A stretch of DNA of 64,000 nucleotides. It comes from Macrocystis pyrifera. Taxonomy: Eukaryota; Sar; Phaeophyceae; Laminariales; Laminariaceae. Position numbers and translations under genes: made by a program. Under the pieces are notes generated by a model. That model searched no databases and was not told the origin of the DNA. It was given only the letters and a program-made list of their open reading frames with translations. The stretch spans positions 20,278,168 through 20,342,167 of the forward strand of contig JASSKH010000002.1 in NCBI GenBank assembly GCA_031763025.1, given 5' to 3'. Shown one piece after another: positions 43,091 to 54,285 of the stretch. The number at the start of each line of letters is the position of its first letter. Position 1 is the first letter of the stretch.

Positions 43091-43560
43091 CGACGAGTAC
43101 ACAACTGTATTTATGGTGGTTGTAGTACCATTGCTACAAAAAACACTATGACCTACCTGCGCTAACCATGATACACCAGTGGTGTGGTATTGAGAACAGT
43201 GTGTGTGATATTAACAACAGCGTGTTCTATTGCAGGGCAGGGCAAGGGTTGCCCTGCTGTTCCCTAGGTGTTACCATATAATAAAAGGTTGGACGGAGGC
43301 ATGAAAATTCTCTCGCGACGTCGATATTTGCCACGTAGAATATTACTTGTTTGAATATGCTGCAGTTGCCGCTATTTCGAAGCAAAAAAACAAAACATAA
43401 CTTCACAGTCCTTGAATATGCTGCAGTTGTCCGCACTCCAAGGAAGAATCGACCATATGGATGTACTGATGTGCCGGGCGCAGCTTCTCGTCGCAGGGGG
43501 GGCACGGAGAAGGTCCAGGAAATTAGAAGTCGGAGGCGGCCCCGGTCAGCAACAAGGCAT
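43091..43560. other. Noncoding stretch with a short palindrome
   Basis: gcagggcaagggttgccctgc at 43233-43253 is a near-perfect inverted repeat. It is followed by tgttccctaggtgtta and resembles 9497-9530 (cagggtaatcgttgccctgc, tgttccctgggtgtt). The two may be ends of a small dispersed element. No gene. Confidence 0.35.
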
Positions 43561-43589
43561 TGACTGCATCCTGGAGTGACTGGGGTGGT

Positions 43590-43835
43590 CCGTGCGGAAT
43601 CAAGACTGGTGCGGGATCTCGCCATCGCGCACATTAGGATGCGGTTATCTCGATATGGCCATGGTCCTCGACATGGCAATCGGTAGTGTAGTTGCCAGTT
43701 GAATCCGAGAGCCGTCCGAGTGTACATGATACGAGCATGCCGTTCCACGACGTCACCTGGCCATCTGCTGTTGGGGTGGAGTTGATCATCAGGTCGAAGG
43801 GTGATACAGAGAGGTCCGATCGAGACCCCGGCCGC
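43590..43835 (-). other. Possible coding fragment, unassigned
   Basis: One minus frame between stops reads SPFDLMINSTPTADGQVT, SWNGMLVSCTLGRLSDST, then GNYTTDCHVEDHGHIEIT. Composition is protein-like. A competing minus frame (43227-43748) is longer but Arg-rich and unconvincing. No family recognised. Confidence 0.25.
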
Positions 43836-44489
43836 TAAGCGGTAGCACCGTTGTTGAGGTGGGCCGCTATCGTTCTATTGATAATTAAGTATCAAGAAAA
43901 GTACGTAGGAAGCACATATTCGCACCATAGAATTTCCGCTTTTTCTTGCGGTTTTGGAACTATCAAATTTGGTTTTGGCACTATAAGAAGTGGGTGCCGT
44001 AGGTTGCAGGTATTGAGAAGTCAGTATCACTGCAGTCTTGTTTCGACCAGCTGTGTAGGGTGTTAGAAGGGTCGTAGGTTGTCTGTCGTCCAACGAATTT
44101 GAGGCGTTTCAGTCGATTTTCGTCCGCCTCAATGCCGGTCGAGCAACGTTTGCACAGCAACATAAAGACGGTGTGTATGGTGTGGAGGCAAAGGACGACC
44201 GCAGGAACTATACTGCTACTTCTACTGCTGTGCTCTCAAGTGGTTGCAGGGGACACCCGGCTACTACTGTGACGCAGCTTTTGGGTCCACTATATACGTC
44301 AATGAAATTATGACGAGCTTGTCGATCCAAAACACCAACCGCGCAGCTCAAACAACAGCAGAGACGGCGGTGCGTGGTGGTGGCGCAGGCAAACGGTGGC
44401 GACAGCAGGCACATGCGTACTGCTGTCCTCTCGATTGGCTGTGAGAATTGCACCGCTGCTCAGAACAACAGCAGAGGAGTACAGCCGTT
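43836..44489. other. Unassigned sequence
   Basis: A start resembling the first 100 bases of the window (tatcaagaaaagtacgtag..gcacatattcgc against tatcgagaaagtacgtagaaagtacgcact) occurs near 43890. Otherwise nothing recognised. Confidence 0.3.
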
Positions 44490-45355
44490 TTTTCTGGTGG
44501 CGGTTGTTGATCGTTGTGGTCGGTGTGGTTTGGAGTCGGGATGTCATTCATGCTGTACATGCGCCCGTGCCCCCAGCTCTGCCTACTACCCGTCCTCGGT
44601 GCTGCATCGTAGGCTCCGATACATGCAACTAGTCATAAATTACACCCCGCATATGCCACCGTGCGCGCATGATTTTGCCTGCTGCTGCTGGTGTGCTGCT
44701 GGGCGCCTGCTGCTGCTGGATGATGAGTAGTTTTGTCTGGTGGCAGTTGGTCGTTGATCGTTGTGGTGGGCGTGGTCGGGAGTCAGGATACATACATGGG
44801 TACATAGATACATACATATGCCCGCACCCCAAGCTCTTCCTATTTATCCTCGATGATGCATCGTGTAGGCTCCGACACTTGCAACTACTACAGGCACAGT
44901 GGCCAAGAGTAGACCCTGGATGTGTCACCTCACGCAGTTTTTTTTTCCTGGTGGCAGTTAGTTGGTTGTTGATCGGTGGGTGTGTTCGGGAGTCGGGTTA
45001 CACACATGCCCCTGCACACCAAGCTCTGCCTATCTATCCTCGATGACGCGTCGTAGGCTTAACACTTGCAACTACCGGTACAGTAGCCAAGAATACACTG
45101 CGGGTGTGCACCTCACGCGCTGGTTTGGCCTGTTACTATGCTGCTGGGCAACAGCAGGTGGCGGTTGTTGTTCGTCGTCGTCGTCGTGGGTGTGGTCGGG
45201 AGTCGGGATACATACATGCGCCCGCACCCCAAACTGTACCTATCCATCCTCCGTGATGCATATCGCAGGCCCCGATACAAGCCATCCATAGAGTATACTG
45301 CGGATGTGCCACCTCACGCGCATGGTTTTGCCCGCTGCTGCTGCTGCTGCTGGGC
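44490..45355. repeat. Tandem array, four units of about 190-240 bp
   Basis: Units begin near 44495, 44738, 44945 and 45155. Each contains ctggtggc.gtt, tcgttg.ggtgtggt, gggagtcgggatacatacatg, cccgcaccccaagctc, tatcctcgatgatgcatcgtagg, and cacctcacgcgc. Unit lengths differ through ctg microsatellite changes. No gene. Confidence 0.7.
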
Positions 45356-45640
45356 GGCATGGCCGCAGCGATGTACAACAGCCTGCTTGTTGTACTCGTA
45401 GCACGCTCAATACGATATTTGTGCTCAGCAGCAGTTGTAACGGCACTGTTGGCCAATCACGGCCATTTTGCAAGTCATACGGTATGTCACAGCTCTGCTT
45501 TGATTGGTGCAAGCAAGCTCGAAAAGTCTCTTTTCACGTTGTGTTTTGCTTGTAATAACTTTGTACCTATCCCTCGGCCCAGTGCCTGTCTCCTCTCATG
45601 TAATAATTTTCTGCCTGATTGGGACACGTTCCACTGGTCA
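45356..45640. other. Unassigned sequence
   Basis: No repeat partner or credible frame recognised. Confidence 0.25.
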
Positions 45641-46625
45641 AAAAGAAAAAAAAACGAACAGTAGAGCTTCCCTCTTAGCCTTGTACGCCGCCCGCCCGTC
45701 TCGCGACCACCTCACCATCGATTGGGTCCGGATAAAGTTTTCCTACCTCTCTGCCACAGTGAGCCTCGTCGCCCGCCTCGCGTAAAGCCCGGTGCTCACC
45801 GTGGCCCTTCTTCGCCACTTCGACAAAGTTGGTGCTCAAACTGCATTGAAGCCTCTTTGAAGTTTAGTTAGGTCGCAAAAATAAGCATCGCTTGAATTTT
45901 ATTTCACATATCAAAACGACCCTTATATCTCGTATATGGTGCAAGCGGATCCTCACGTGGAGGCCAGACAGAGCCCATTCGTGCTTCCTGCGCGTCTCGA
46001 GACACACGCGACGCCTAACCATGCAAACGGCGACGGCGCTCCTTGCAACACCCCCTGACACCCGCGGCGGCGCCGGGCTCGCCCGCGGTACCGTGCTCTG
46101 ACTACACGCACGCGCACGAAACGAAATAAAATGGCTTCAGATTATATATAAGCAACGCTTGACTCCGACCTGGTACGTTCGTTTGAAGACGAGTACACAG
46201 CAGTACAAGAAGGCGCTTCTGTTGATGAACGCAGTTTTTGTTCGACAATATAAGCTGCACCGTGACATTGTTCGTTTGCCATAAAACGGTATACCTTGAC
46301 AGAAAATGTCATATGACTTGGGTTTGGTGTGCCCTGAACACCTCGTTTGTCTTTACGTACCGTAACCTGACAAACATACGATGATGTACCGTTTTTTGGC
46401 ATTTTCGCAAGTGAGACGGACGGACATGGATGTTTCGACAAAAAACGGTATACCTTGACGGAAAATATCATCGAACTTCGGTTTGGTTTACCCTGATGGC
46501 CTGGTTTGAGTTTTTCGTACCGTAAACTTACAAAAAAGCGCTGGTGTACCGTTTTTTGTCATTTAGTCCGTTAGGACAGGAAATTAATTTTGCTTCTCGA
46601 TAACGCTATAGGGTAAACCTAAGGA
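45641..46625. repeat. Dispersed repeats D1 + D2, second locus
   Basis: D1 (45641-46110) and D2 (46140-46625) occur in the same order and orientation as at 8271-8970. Shared landmarks include cagtgagcctcgtcgcccgcc, aataagca.cgcttgaat, gacagaaaatgtcat and gggtttggtgtgccctga. Confidence 0.65.
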
Positions 46626-48599
46626 ATTTACTATTTTCTTCAGATCTGATATAAATAAAGGTCGTATAGGGGTTGTAAAGGGGCTGAGAAAAAAAGGAAT
46701 TAAATTTGCTTTTTTGTATCTTAGTACATGTTATACTCACAATGGCTGTCGAAACCATGAACATGAGCGATATGATAGAAACCCAAACTTCTAATAGATT
46801 GAACAAACATACAGGCACGCGTCGTGCAGCCACATCAGTACACAACATCAGCCGTACATCAGAAGTCTTGCCTTTGTGACAACCAAGGTACTTTTGTGAG
46901 CGGCATTAGGCAGGATATCCGATCACGACTAAATTATTTTGGGGCAAAAATCAAACACTCTTGTAGTAGGTACAGTATCCAACGTTACAGTAGCACACAG
47001 CAGTACACAACAGCAGCCTTACAGCAACAGTCTTGGCTTTGTCACAGCCACTATGCTTTTGTGGTTGTGTTTGTATTATGTGCGTTCGGCGGAATATCCA
47101 ATCATGACAATATTCTTAAGGCAGAATCGAACACGATGTATGATATCATACGTTTGTATGATAAGTCGGTCAGCGTCCAGTGTAATTAATTGCCATATCA
47201 TGTGTTCGACGTGTAGCCCGTCGGTTGGATCATGCTGCTGGTTTGTTTGGCTCGGTCGATGGGTGATTGACTCCGCGTGACTGGTTGTTTCGCTCCGTTG
47301 CGCGGCAGGCCAAGCATTCCCTCATCCAGGTTAGTCATTACAACAGGCATCGCGGAAGCCCAAGCAGCAAGCCAGCAATTTGCTCGTAGCACTCTGTACG
47401 TGCTCGATGCAGAATGTCGTAAAAATCGATGATTGCAACACTGCTGAACCACAGCTGTAGATGCAGGCTGCAGCATGATTTATTTATAGTGCTGCTCTCA
47501 CATATGGATACGTGCACAGCCCGAAGAAATATAATAGAAGTAGTGCTTGATGCTGTGCACTGCAGAACGACTGCTGCGTCGCTGCTTGCCGCATCTACGG
47601 GTAGTTATGCTAGTGTTGTACATATCTTATACCAGTCCTACGGTACTACCCTGATACTGTTGCTTGCTGGCGCTATGGAACTTTCTACGAGTACGTACGC
47701 CTGTTGACGATTGAAGTACATTAGGAAAATCGAAAATTGTAACTCTCGTCCACTTGTGCGCGTCGGTGGAAGGTGGACGGTAGTTGCTGTTTAGTCACGT
47801 GACAGATGACAGGCTCCAATACGTTCCTGCTGCGGTCTACGAGTGCTGCTGCCATTCTTCTGGAGTCGAACTCGAGTGGGACAAATAAGCAACCAGGAAT
47901 CATCACGATGAAACAAAATCGTACAATCACGCCAACCCAACAAAAGCGGGACCCAATCAAAGACAACAGGTACCATCGGCAGCATTGCGTGATGCGCAAA
48001 ACACGCCCACGCATCTTTAGGAGCCGTTGTCTCGACGCTTAGTCTTCTGAGCTAGCGTCACCTTGTGTACTTGGGCAAGCATTGTGGTCAACTCGGTGTG
48101 GCAGCCGAGAGGAAGACATAAAGGATAATCCTGCCTCCGTACCGGCTGTGTGCTTCAGCATGTTGCTGGTACTGTTACCTTCAGGGGTAGGACTCGCACA
48201 CCAGCAAGCACACGAGCAACCAGCAGAATGCGACAGGAAGCTCAGCGAACCGTTCCAATCCGCGACAATGGGTGCGCACGGTCTCCGCGGTGGCTGTCTT
48301 GCTGGTACTGGTTGGATGCCTGCGACTAACGATCAATTAACTACTGCTTGCTGTGAAATTAAGCTAACGGTTCTGATGCATGCTATTTTGCTGTGTGTTC
48401 CCGGAGATTACTGAGGCCGGGCGTAGTTACACGTTACACGGCGATTCGATTCGAAGGGGGTCTCAATTTCAAGGCTCGGTCAAAATTTGGAACTCGAGAC
48501 TGCTGGCAACAACATTGATCAACCGCCCGCCAGCTTGCGTCACTACGAGGACAACACCCTACTCCCCAAAAGGGAGCCTTGTGTGTATGTAATTTTTTC
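46626..48599. other. Unassigned sequence, no supported gene
   Basis: A direct repeat pair lies at about 46835-46930 and 46985-47110 (gtacacaaca.cagcc..acagcag, cttg..tttgtgacaac/cacagccac, ttttgtg). Open frames are short and unconvincing. Nothing else recognised. Confidence 0.3.
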
Positions 48600-48800
48600 G
48601 TTTTTTTCAACATATCTCTTCGTACGCGCCCTTTTAAACAATACACCAAGGAGGTTGACACGGGAAGTCCGTTCAGACACATTGGTAAATGTCTGGGCGC
48701 GATCGGTCCACTCTGGAAAGCGTGGCGATCGCTCAAAGTTTTGATTCGGCGGGGGTGGAGAAGACGATATCCCTGGATTCACGAAGGGCCTTCGGGTCAT
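48600..48800 (-). pseudogene. Conserved coding-like fragment P1, copy 2
   Basis: Minus-strand NPGISSSPPPPNQNFERS, PRFPEWTDRA and LLGVLFKRARTKRYVE match the fragment at 15788-15967. It abuts MITE M3 copy 2. Confidence 0.4.
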
Positions 48801-49033
48801 TCTTGTCGGAGAGCTTTTTGTGCCATAATTTTCATATATATTTTTTTTTCGCGCAAATTTTTAATCTTCCAGATTTTCCTGATCTTTTTTCAAAATACGT
48901 GAAGCCTATTTTCTTTGCTTTTGAAGAATTTCACAAATTGTGACAGAACGCCTCCGTATCTTGTTTACATATTTCCAATTATTTTTAAAGTTGGGAAATT
49001 AGGGAAAGAACGCTCTTCGACAAGAACGGGCTT
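48794..49033. mobile_element. MITE family M3, copy 2
   Basis: Inverted ends gtcattcttgtcggagagc and, complemented, cccgttcttgtcgaagagc. It is the reverse complement of 32965-33200 along its whole length, including aatacggaggcgttctgtca-like interior words. The target duplication is not clear on this copy. Confidence 0.65.
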
Positions 49034-49310
49034 TAGCAGGTTATTATTTTTTCAAACGAGCGATTTGTTCGGGTTTTGCCGGGAGCAGCGCCCAAACAGG
49101 CGACAACAACAGCGCAGAGCGTGATGTAACTAACTTGTCACAGCGTACAACCCCGCCAGCAAACAAGATGAGAACGCAACCTCCTGTGCTGTTGTGTTTG
49201 AGTGTACGTACACGTACGCACCTCACCAGGATGTATCTGTACAGCATGCTCTATGTGTGTGTATTGCCTTCGGCTTTTTCCGCCGCAGAGTTCCACTAAT
49301 TTCATGCGGA
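49034..49310. other. Unassigned sequence
   Basis: Nothing recognised between the MITE and the following tandem repeats. Confidence 0.25.
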
Positions 49311-49425
49311 AACGTAAGGAATGCCGGTGCATGAAAAGCACCCTCGTCCATGCCAGTGCAAATGAATAATACCCTCGTCTATGCCGGTGCATAGATAGTA
49401 CCTACGTCCATGCCGGTGTGTGGGG
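49311..49425. repeat. Short tandem repeat of about 40 bp, 3 copies
   Basis: Copies of tgccggtgcat followed by agatagtacc/gaaaagcacc and tcgtccatgcc. Confidence 0.6.
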
Positions 49426-49489
49426 AGTGCTCACTCTTGTCTCTGTCTGCTGTCATCGCCGCCTTTCCGTCCTGTTCCGTTGTCGTTAG

Positions 49490-49710
49490 TGTATTCGCTT
49501 CCGTTTGTTTTTCCGTCCCGTCCCGCCGCGCCTGTGTTCTGCTCCGGTTCCGCGCCGTCCCGCAACATCATTTCTGTTCCGTTCCGCGCCGTCCCCCAGC
49601 GTCGATTTCCCACGCCGTTCCGCGCGTTTGTGCCGTGTCCAGTTTCGTGTTATCCCACGGCGCCTGCGCTATGTTAAGTTTCCGTGCCGTCCCGCCGCGT
49701 CCCAACGTTT
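49490..49710. repeat. Degenerate CCGTCCCGC-rich repeat
   Basis: Words such as ttccgcgccgtcccgc and cgtcccgccgcg recur about every 30-50 bases. They give long Arg/Pro-rich open frames in several registers (including a 302-codon frame), which I treat as repeat artefacts. Confidence 0.5.
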
Positions 49711-50380
49711 TTCAAAAAAAGAAAAACGCTCTTGTTGGAGGCTCGACATCAACGACAATGACGGGCAGCGACAACGACGAGGTCGGCTCCGGGTAAAAAT
49801 CCGACTTGCGTACTTCAAGCCGGATGTACGGCGAACATGGTCAAGCTGCGCTTCAGAAAACAGTGCCCGCAGTCTTGGATCGCAGTCCGGCAGCTCGGTG
49901 GCCGGAAACTCCCCACCGGTCCAAGGCTCTCTCGACACCGCTCTGCTCGTTCAGCCGATCCTGATCCGGAGGCCGTCGGGGAGGTCTGCAGCTTCGCTGG
50001 CGGCAAAGTCGGAGCGGGCGCTCTCGGGCAGCCATTCGAGGGTCCCGTTGCCGGGGCTTTCCCACCGACAGCGCGGTATATGCGGCCACCCCGTCCGGAA
50101 GATCATGAGCACTTACGCCGGACTGCCCGCTTCTCCCCCTCTATTCCGGACAGGCGGGCGGGCTCGCCATTGGACAGAGGGGGGAGGTAGGGGGGGGGGG
50201 GGGGGGGGGGTACTCGATAGGAGAGATGTACTCGATATCATGCATGGCCGTAGTCGTATGACCATAGATCCTCGCATCCCTACAATGCCGGGACGGAGCA
50301 TGTCGGGTTTTCACCGACCAGGCAGACATTGCTTGCACCAAGCGCGAAGCGCCGTGAGGTGTCCGGCGAGTCGCATGAAG
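49711..50380. other. GC-rich region with competing open frames and a 20-base G tract
   Basis: Frames are open on both strands (minus: LRALFSEAQLDHVRRTSG followed by LKYASRIFT looks most protein-like, 49670-49900). No recognised family. A run of about 20 G at 50191-50210 breaks the plus frames. Confidence 0.25.
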
Positions 50381-51380
50381 GGTGAGCTGCATCCTACTAA
50401 GAATCGCTTGTGATGCGGACTTGCATATGGATGACAGCTTCAATGGGTTATTTAATTTCCGGTGTGGCCACTTCCAGAGACAGCAATGGGAGTACTATGT
50501 AACCGCCTCTTGGGTGCCTTACCTTGAACTACGTGATACGATCAATTCCCTTGTGCAGAGTAAAGGTTTTTACTTCGCACAAATGATCTAACTAGACGAC
50601 CAGCTGTGGGCGACCGCCAAAAAAAAAAAAAAAACGGTACCCTGGATGTCTAGCTCACGTAGTGAGCGGCATGTTTTACAGTGTCGTTGCCAACCGACTC
50701 CAACCCAACCCATGTAATATATATATAGAAGGGGGGGGGGGGGGGGGGGGGGGGGTCGGATTCGACGGTGCACCGGTAAACTCCGATCGGGGAATTCATG
50801 CGTTCTCTAGGGTGTCTGGAGGTGCTGGGGGCAGTGCGCGTCGCGTTGTGCAATCTGATCCGCTTGCTTTCACGTGCGTTTCCGGTTTGGATCGTTTTTG
50901 GTTCTGTTACTCGGGGTTGACGGGATGTAGAGTACTTGGCGCGGCAGCCTCCGATATCGATAAACATCCACGTGTTGCTCGAGTTTGTAGCTTGGGTGCG
51001 TAGGAGAAAATCAAGCCGGCACTCTCGCGGGTAAACTGTCAGGTGCGTTACACTATGTGCAGATATTGTGGCCTGCGCCGTCGCCGCTTATGAAAACGCG
51101 CACGGAGGGGAGATGCATGGTCGCACGTTGCCGCATGAACTATATCAAGACCTCGTCACCCTACCTAGTGGTACACTTGTTGGGAGGACAGGATTTGGCC
51201 TCGTTGCGCGAACTGGAGATGATCCCAGCGAAATTGTCCGAGGGGGAGGCGCCGCAGAGGGTGATCCAGATACAGGGTAGATTCAAATCCTCAGAGTCTC
51301 CCAAGGAACACACCCGCAACAACCCGGAGGACGCGGGTATGGTATCTCGTTCACTACCACAAAAAGGAGAAGATTAAGCA
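50381..51380 (+). other. Coding-like relics, unrecognised, with a G homopolymer
   Basis: Three disconnected plus frames have protein-like composition. 50430-50591 contains HFQRQQWEYYVTASWVPY and LELRDTINSLVQSKGFYF. 51062-51280 contains VAAYENAHGGEMHGRTLP and HELYQDLVTLPSGTLVGR after a gtgcag acceptor-like site. An overlapping shifted frame runs to 51376. They may be pieces of one decayed gene. A tract of 26 or more G (50731-50756) separates the first two. No domain recognised. Confidence 0.25.
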
Positions 51381-52310
51381 GAGGCAGCCAGGCCATGGTA
51401 CCATATGGGGCCGGACACGGTTGCATCGGCGTTACCTCGGAGTTGGGGTATGTCAATGGTTTTCTGCCCTTGGGGATCCCGGTCGTCCGATACTGCGTGC
51501 GTTAGGGCCCCGGCCAGTAGGCAGGGGGCGGGGACTCTCGGGGTACTGGCAGTACCATAGGGAACAAGAAGCAGCGGCCGGTGTCGCGGATCTCGTACCA
51601 CACCAGTGAAGCCCCCCCCCCAACGTCGCAGAGAACAATAGTAACACGGGAAGTCGAAAGATGTACAATAAAGCACTACATTTCTAACATCACCATACAG
51701 AAAAAATGTGTGTTTTGTTGCCAACCATTCGATCTCATTGTTTGATAGTCATGGACTCTACCGACGGAAGGGTTTTATCCTGGTGGCAAGCAACGAGGAC
51801 GGAAATAGGTTGTAACTCTCGAGAAGCTCGTGCTTGATGTGCGTAGCTGTGCGTGCGGAGCAGAGGAACACGAGCAGACGGCACGACATTGCGCGCTGCC
51901 GATTGATGGGCCCTGACTAGGTCTACTGTTGTGGTTTTCCCACACACCCGCCCGCCCCTTTCTTCTTTCGAAGGTAGTTGGAACGAAGCGGCCATACATG
52001 TATGGTGCTGGGCACACCGTACTATACATTATATAGTATCCAATGGCCATTTTTTCAGCAATAGTTCACATTTCTTGTTTGGCCGCGGGTCTTTTCTCGT
52101 GCTTCCTGCTGCGGGGCCCACAGGGGGGCGGCGTGCACAGTACGGTGCAAGCGTTGGCTTCGACCGGGTTCCATGGCACATGCTCTAGGTGGGCAAAGTC
52201 ACGTGACCCGGCAAGAAACTCAGGGGATGGGGTCCCACTTCCGAAAAGCCATCTAGGGGCTTGGAAACCGACCCGGATCTTCGCATTTTTAGCTGCAAAG
52301 ATTTTGTTCT
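51381..52310. other. Unassigned sequence
   Basis: No convincing gene; frames on opposite strands overlap without motifs. No repeat partner seen. Confidence 0.25.
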
Positions 52311-52760
52311 TCTCGCTTCTTGCCGCAACTGCAACAGCACGCAGCAGTGCTGCTCGAGCTCGTGCTGCTCGAGCTGCAGCAGTAAAACTACAGCAAAAAC
52401 AGGCGTACGAGTGCTGCTCGAGTCGAATGATACTCGAGTGTCGCTGGGCGCTGCTGCTCTGCTGCTGAGTGCTCCTGTGCCCGTGACTGCTTGGCCACGT
52501 CGTGCTCGTGCTCGTCTCGTGTTCGTTGCGCTTGAGCAATCGAGTGATCGTGGTCCCGTGTCTTTTTTTTTAGGTGCAATATAGGCTTGGAAACCTACTC
52601 ATGATGCTCGTGCGCTCGAGTGCTGCTCCAGCAGTACGCAGCAGTACAAGAACAGCAACAACAGGCGTACGAGTGCTGCTCGAATCGAGTGTAGCTCGAG
52701 TGCTGCTGAGTGTTGTTACTGCTGCTGAGTGCTCGTGTGCTCGTGCTTGGCCATAAGACG
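52311..52760. repeat. Tandem pair rich in gctgctcgag
   Basis: Copies at about 52345-52520 and 52605-52750 share acaggcgtacgagtgctgctcga, tcgagtg, gctgctgagtgctc and cttggcca. ctcgag and ctgcag palindromes are dense. No gene. Confidence 0.55.
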
Positions 52761-52849
52761 TGAGAAAAGGCTGAGCCACCATGTACGTACATACCTGGTG
52801 GCATTTTTTTAGTATTTCGGTGCGACTCATCATTTATTTATCGGATCTT

Positions 52850-53345
52850 TGCCCCAAGTATTGGGTTGCGTGTAATAGCCGAATGTTTACTGCCCTTTAT
52901 ACAATGTGCCGGTGCCACACGGTTTCCTTATTATTCTGCCACTACTCCTGTTGTTGCTGCCGCTACTGCTACACACAATCACGGTATAGCTGCTATTGTT
53001 GCTGGGACAGGTTGCTTTTCTTGCTGCTACCCTTATTTATTTTTGCCCGTGCCACGCGGTTGCTTATCTTGCTGCTCCTGTTGTTGCTGCCGCTGCTGCT
53101 GCACACTGCTGCGCACAATCACGGTATAGTGCGAAGACTACTACCGGTGAGGCTGGCGCCTTCTAAAATTTCTGACTGCTACCCGAAGTATATTTTTGCC
53201 CGTGTCACACGGTGGCTTATCTTGGTGCTCGTGCTGATGACGCTACTGCTGCTGCACACTGTCACGGTATAGCTACTGCTGATGTTGCTGGCGCAGGTTG
53301 CTTTCCTTGCTGCTACTCTTAGTTTTTTTGTGTCCGTGCGACTGA
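52850..53345. repeat. Tandem array, three units of about 140-190 bp
   Basis: Units share ttgcccgtg.cac.cggt..cttat, gttgctgccgct.ctgctacac, aatcacggtatag and gctgg.acaggttgctttt. Lengths differ by ctg-run changes. Confidence 0.55.
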
Positions 53346-53479
53346 TGCTCTTATCACACTCTGGCTATTTCGTGTACCAGTATATTTTGTACCGGGTGTT
53401 AATTGCGTTGCACGTGTATAGGGTCGTCCATCAACTCTTTTTCGAGCTTGATTTGTGTTGGTTGATTCTTCGATCTTCC

Positions 53480-53748
53480 CGACGAAACATGTGCAGTTCA
53501 TGCAGATCATGCAGATCCCACCGGGTCAAGATGTACAGATCACACAAACCAAGATCCCACTCAGGTACACACCTGCCAAATGATACAGATCCTGCGGATC
53601 ATACAGATCCTGCAGGTCATGCAAACCCACTGATAAATATGCGCAAACCATCCAGATCGTACAGACCCCATCCCGATCAAGATGAACATATCATATAGAT
53701 GAAACATATATTCCACTCAGATAGATCATACAGATCCTGCAGATCACG
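53480..53748. repeat. Degenerate cagatc(at/ct)gcagatc tandem repeat
   Basis: Words such as catgcagatcatgcagatc, acagatcctgc and gatcatacagatcctgcagatca repeat about every 15-30 bases. The array ends immediately before the ATG of the next open frame. Confidence 0.65.
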
Positions 53749-54072
53749 ATGGACCCATTAATTCTGGCGACTCTTCCCGAAGAAACGAGGAAGATGGTCG
53801 AGGACAACTTCGAACAAGCGCTCCGGCAACAGCAAGCTGCACGTGACGACAGTTCAGCGGAGGGAGAGAGGATAGACGAAGGACGAGCAACCGCCCAGGA
53901 AGGACCTGTGAGCACCGCCGCATCGTCACCCTCCCAAAAATTCACGCAGGACTACGCACGAGTACAACAGCAAGCGTGGGCGTCAGGCCCAGCCTCAGGC
54001 ATGTTTCGATTTAGTACCAGTAATAGACCGCTTCGTGCGGGGGATGGCCTCGTCGCTATGGCCGCGAGATGA
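53749..54072 (+). pseudogene. Possible Copia N-terminal (gag-like) ORF, truncated
   Basis: Starts MDPLILATLPEETRKMVE directly after the cagatc satellite and is acidic and Gln-rich (EQALRQQQAARDDSSAEG). Residues from about 91 onward come from the 265-bp inverted arm (54021-54285), so the natural C-terminus is missing. No zinc knuckle, protease or integrase follows. Calling it gag rests only on its place upstream of a Copia reverse transcriptase. An unrelated gene start is equally possible. Confidence 0.3.
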
Positions 54073-54285
54073 TGTGGGGTGTTGTGCAAAGACGTGTAGA
54101 AGATGTTAATAAATATTTATTACTCGTTGCTGTCGGGAAGGAGGGAAACAAAAGAGAGAGTGAGCTGTGATGCGTCATTCTTGTTCCCCTCTCCCAAATA
54201 ATGTATTCACCTCCGTGTTTGCCAAATTTCTACAGTCAGTCCTTCTCAATCACTGGAAACTTCCTAGAGCCATCCTGTATTCCCA
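54021..54285 (+). repeat. 265-bp inverted arm, left
   Basis: Near-identical reverse complement of 56740-57005, with only about three substitutions seen. It starts taatagaccgcttcgtgc and ends tgtattcccag. Both outer and inner boundaries are shared exactly, so a discrete unit was duplicated in inverted orientation. It is not TG..CA-bounded. Contains a taataaatatttatta palindrome. Confidence 0.85.

Noticed and set aside
49505-50413. 302-codon Arg/Pro/Ser-rich ORF
   Set aside because: It crosses a degenerate GC repeat, a G homopolymer and several frames open on both strands; no conserved motif.
54021-54285. Arms of the Copia locus as LTRs
   Set aside because: They are inverted, not direct, and lack TG..CA ends.
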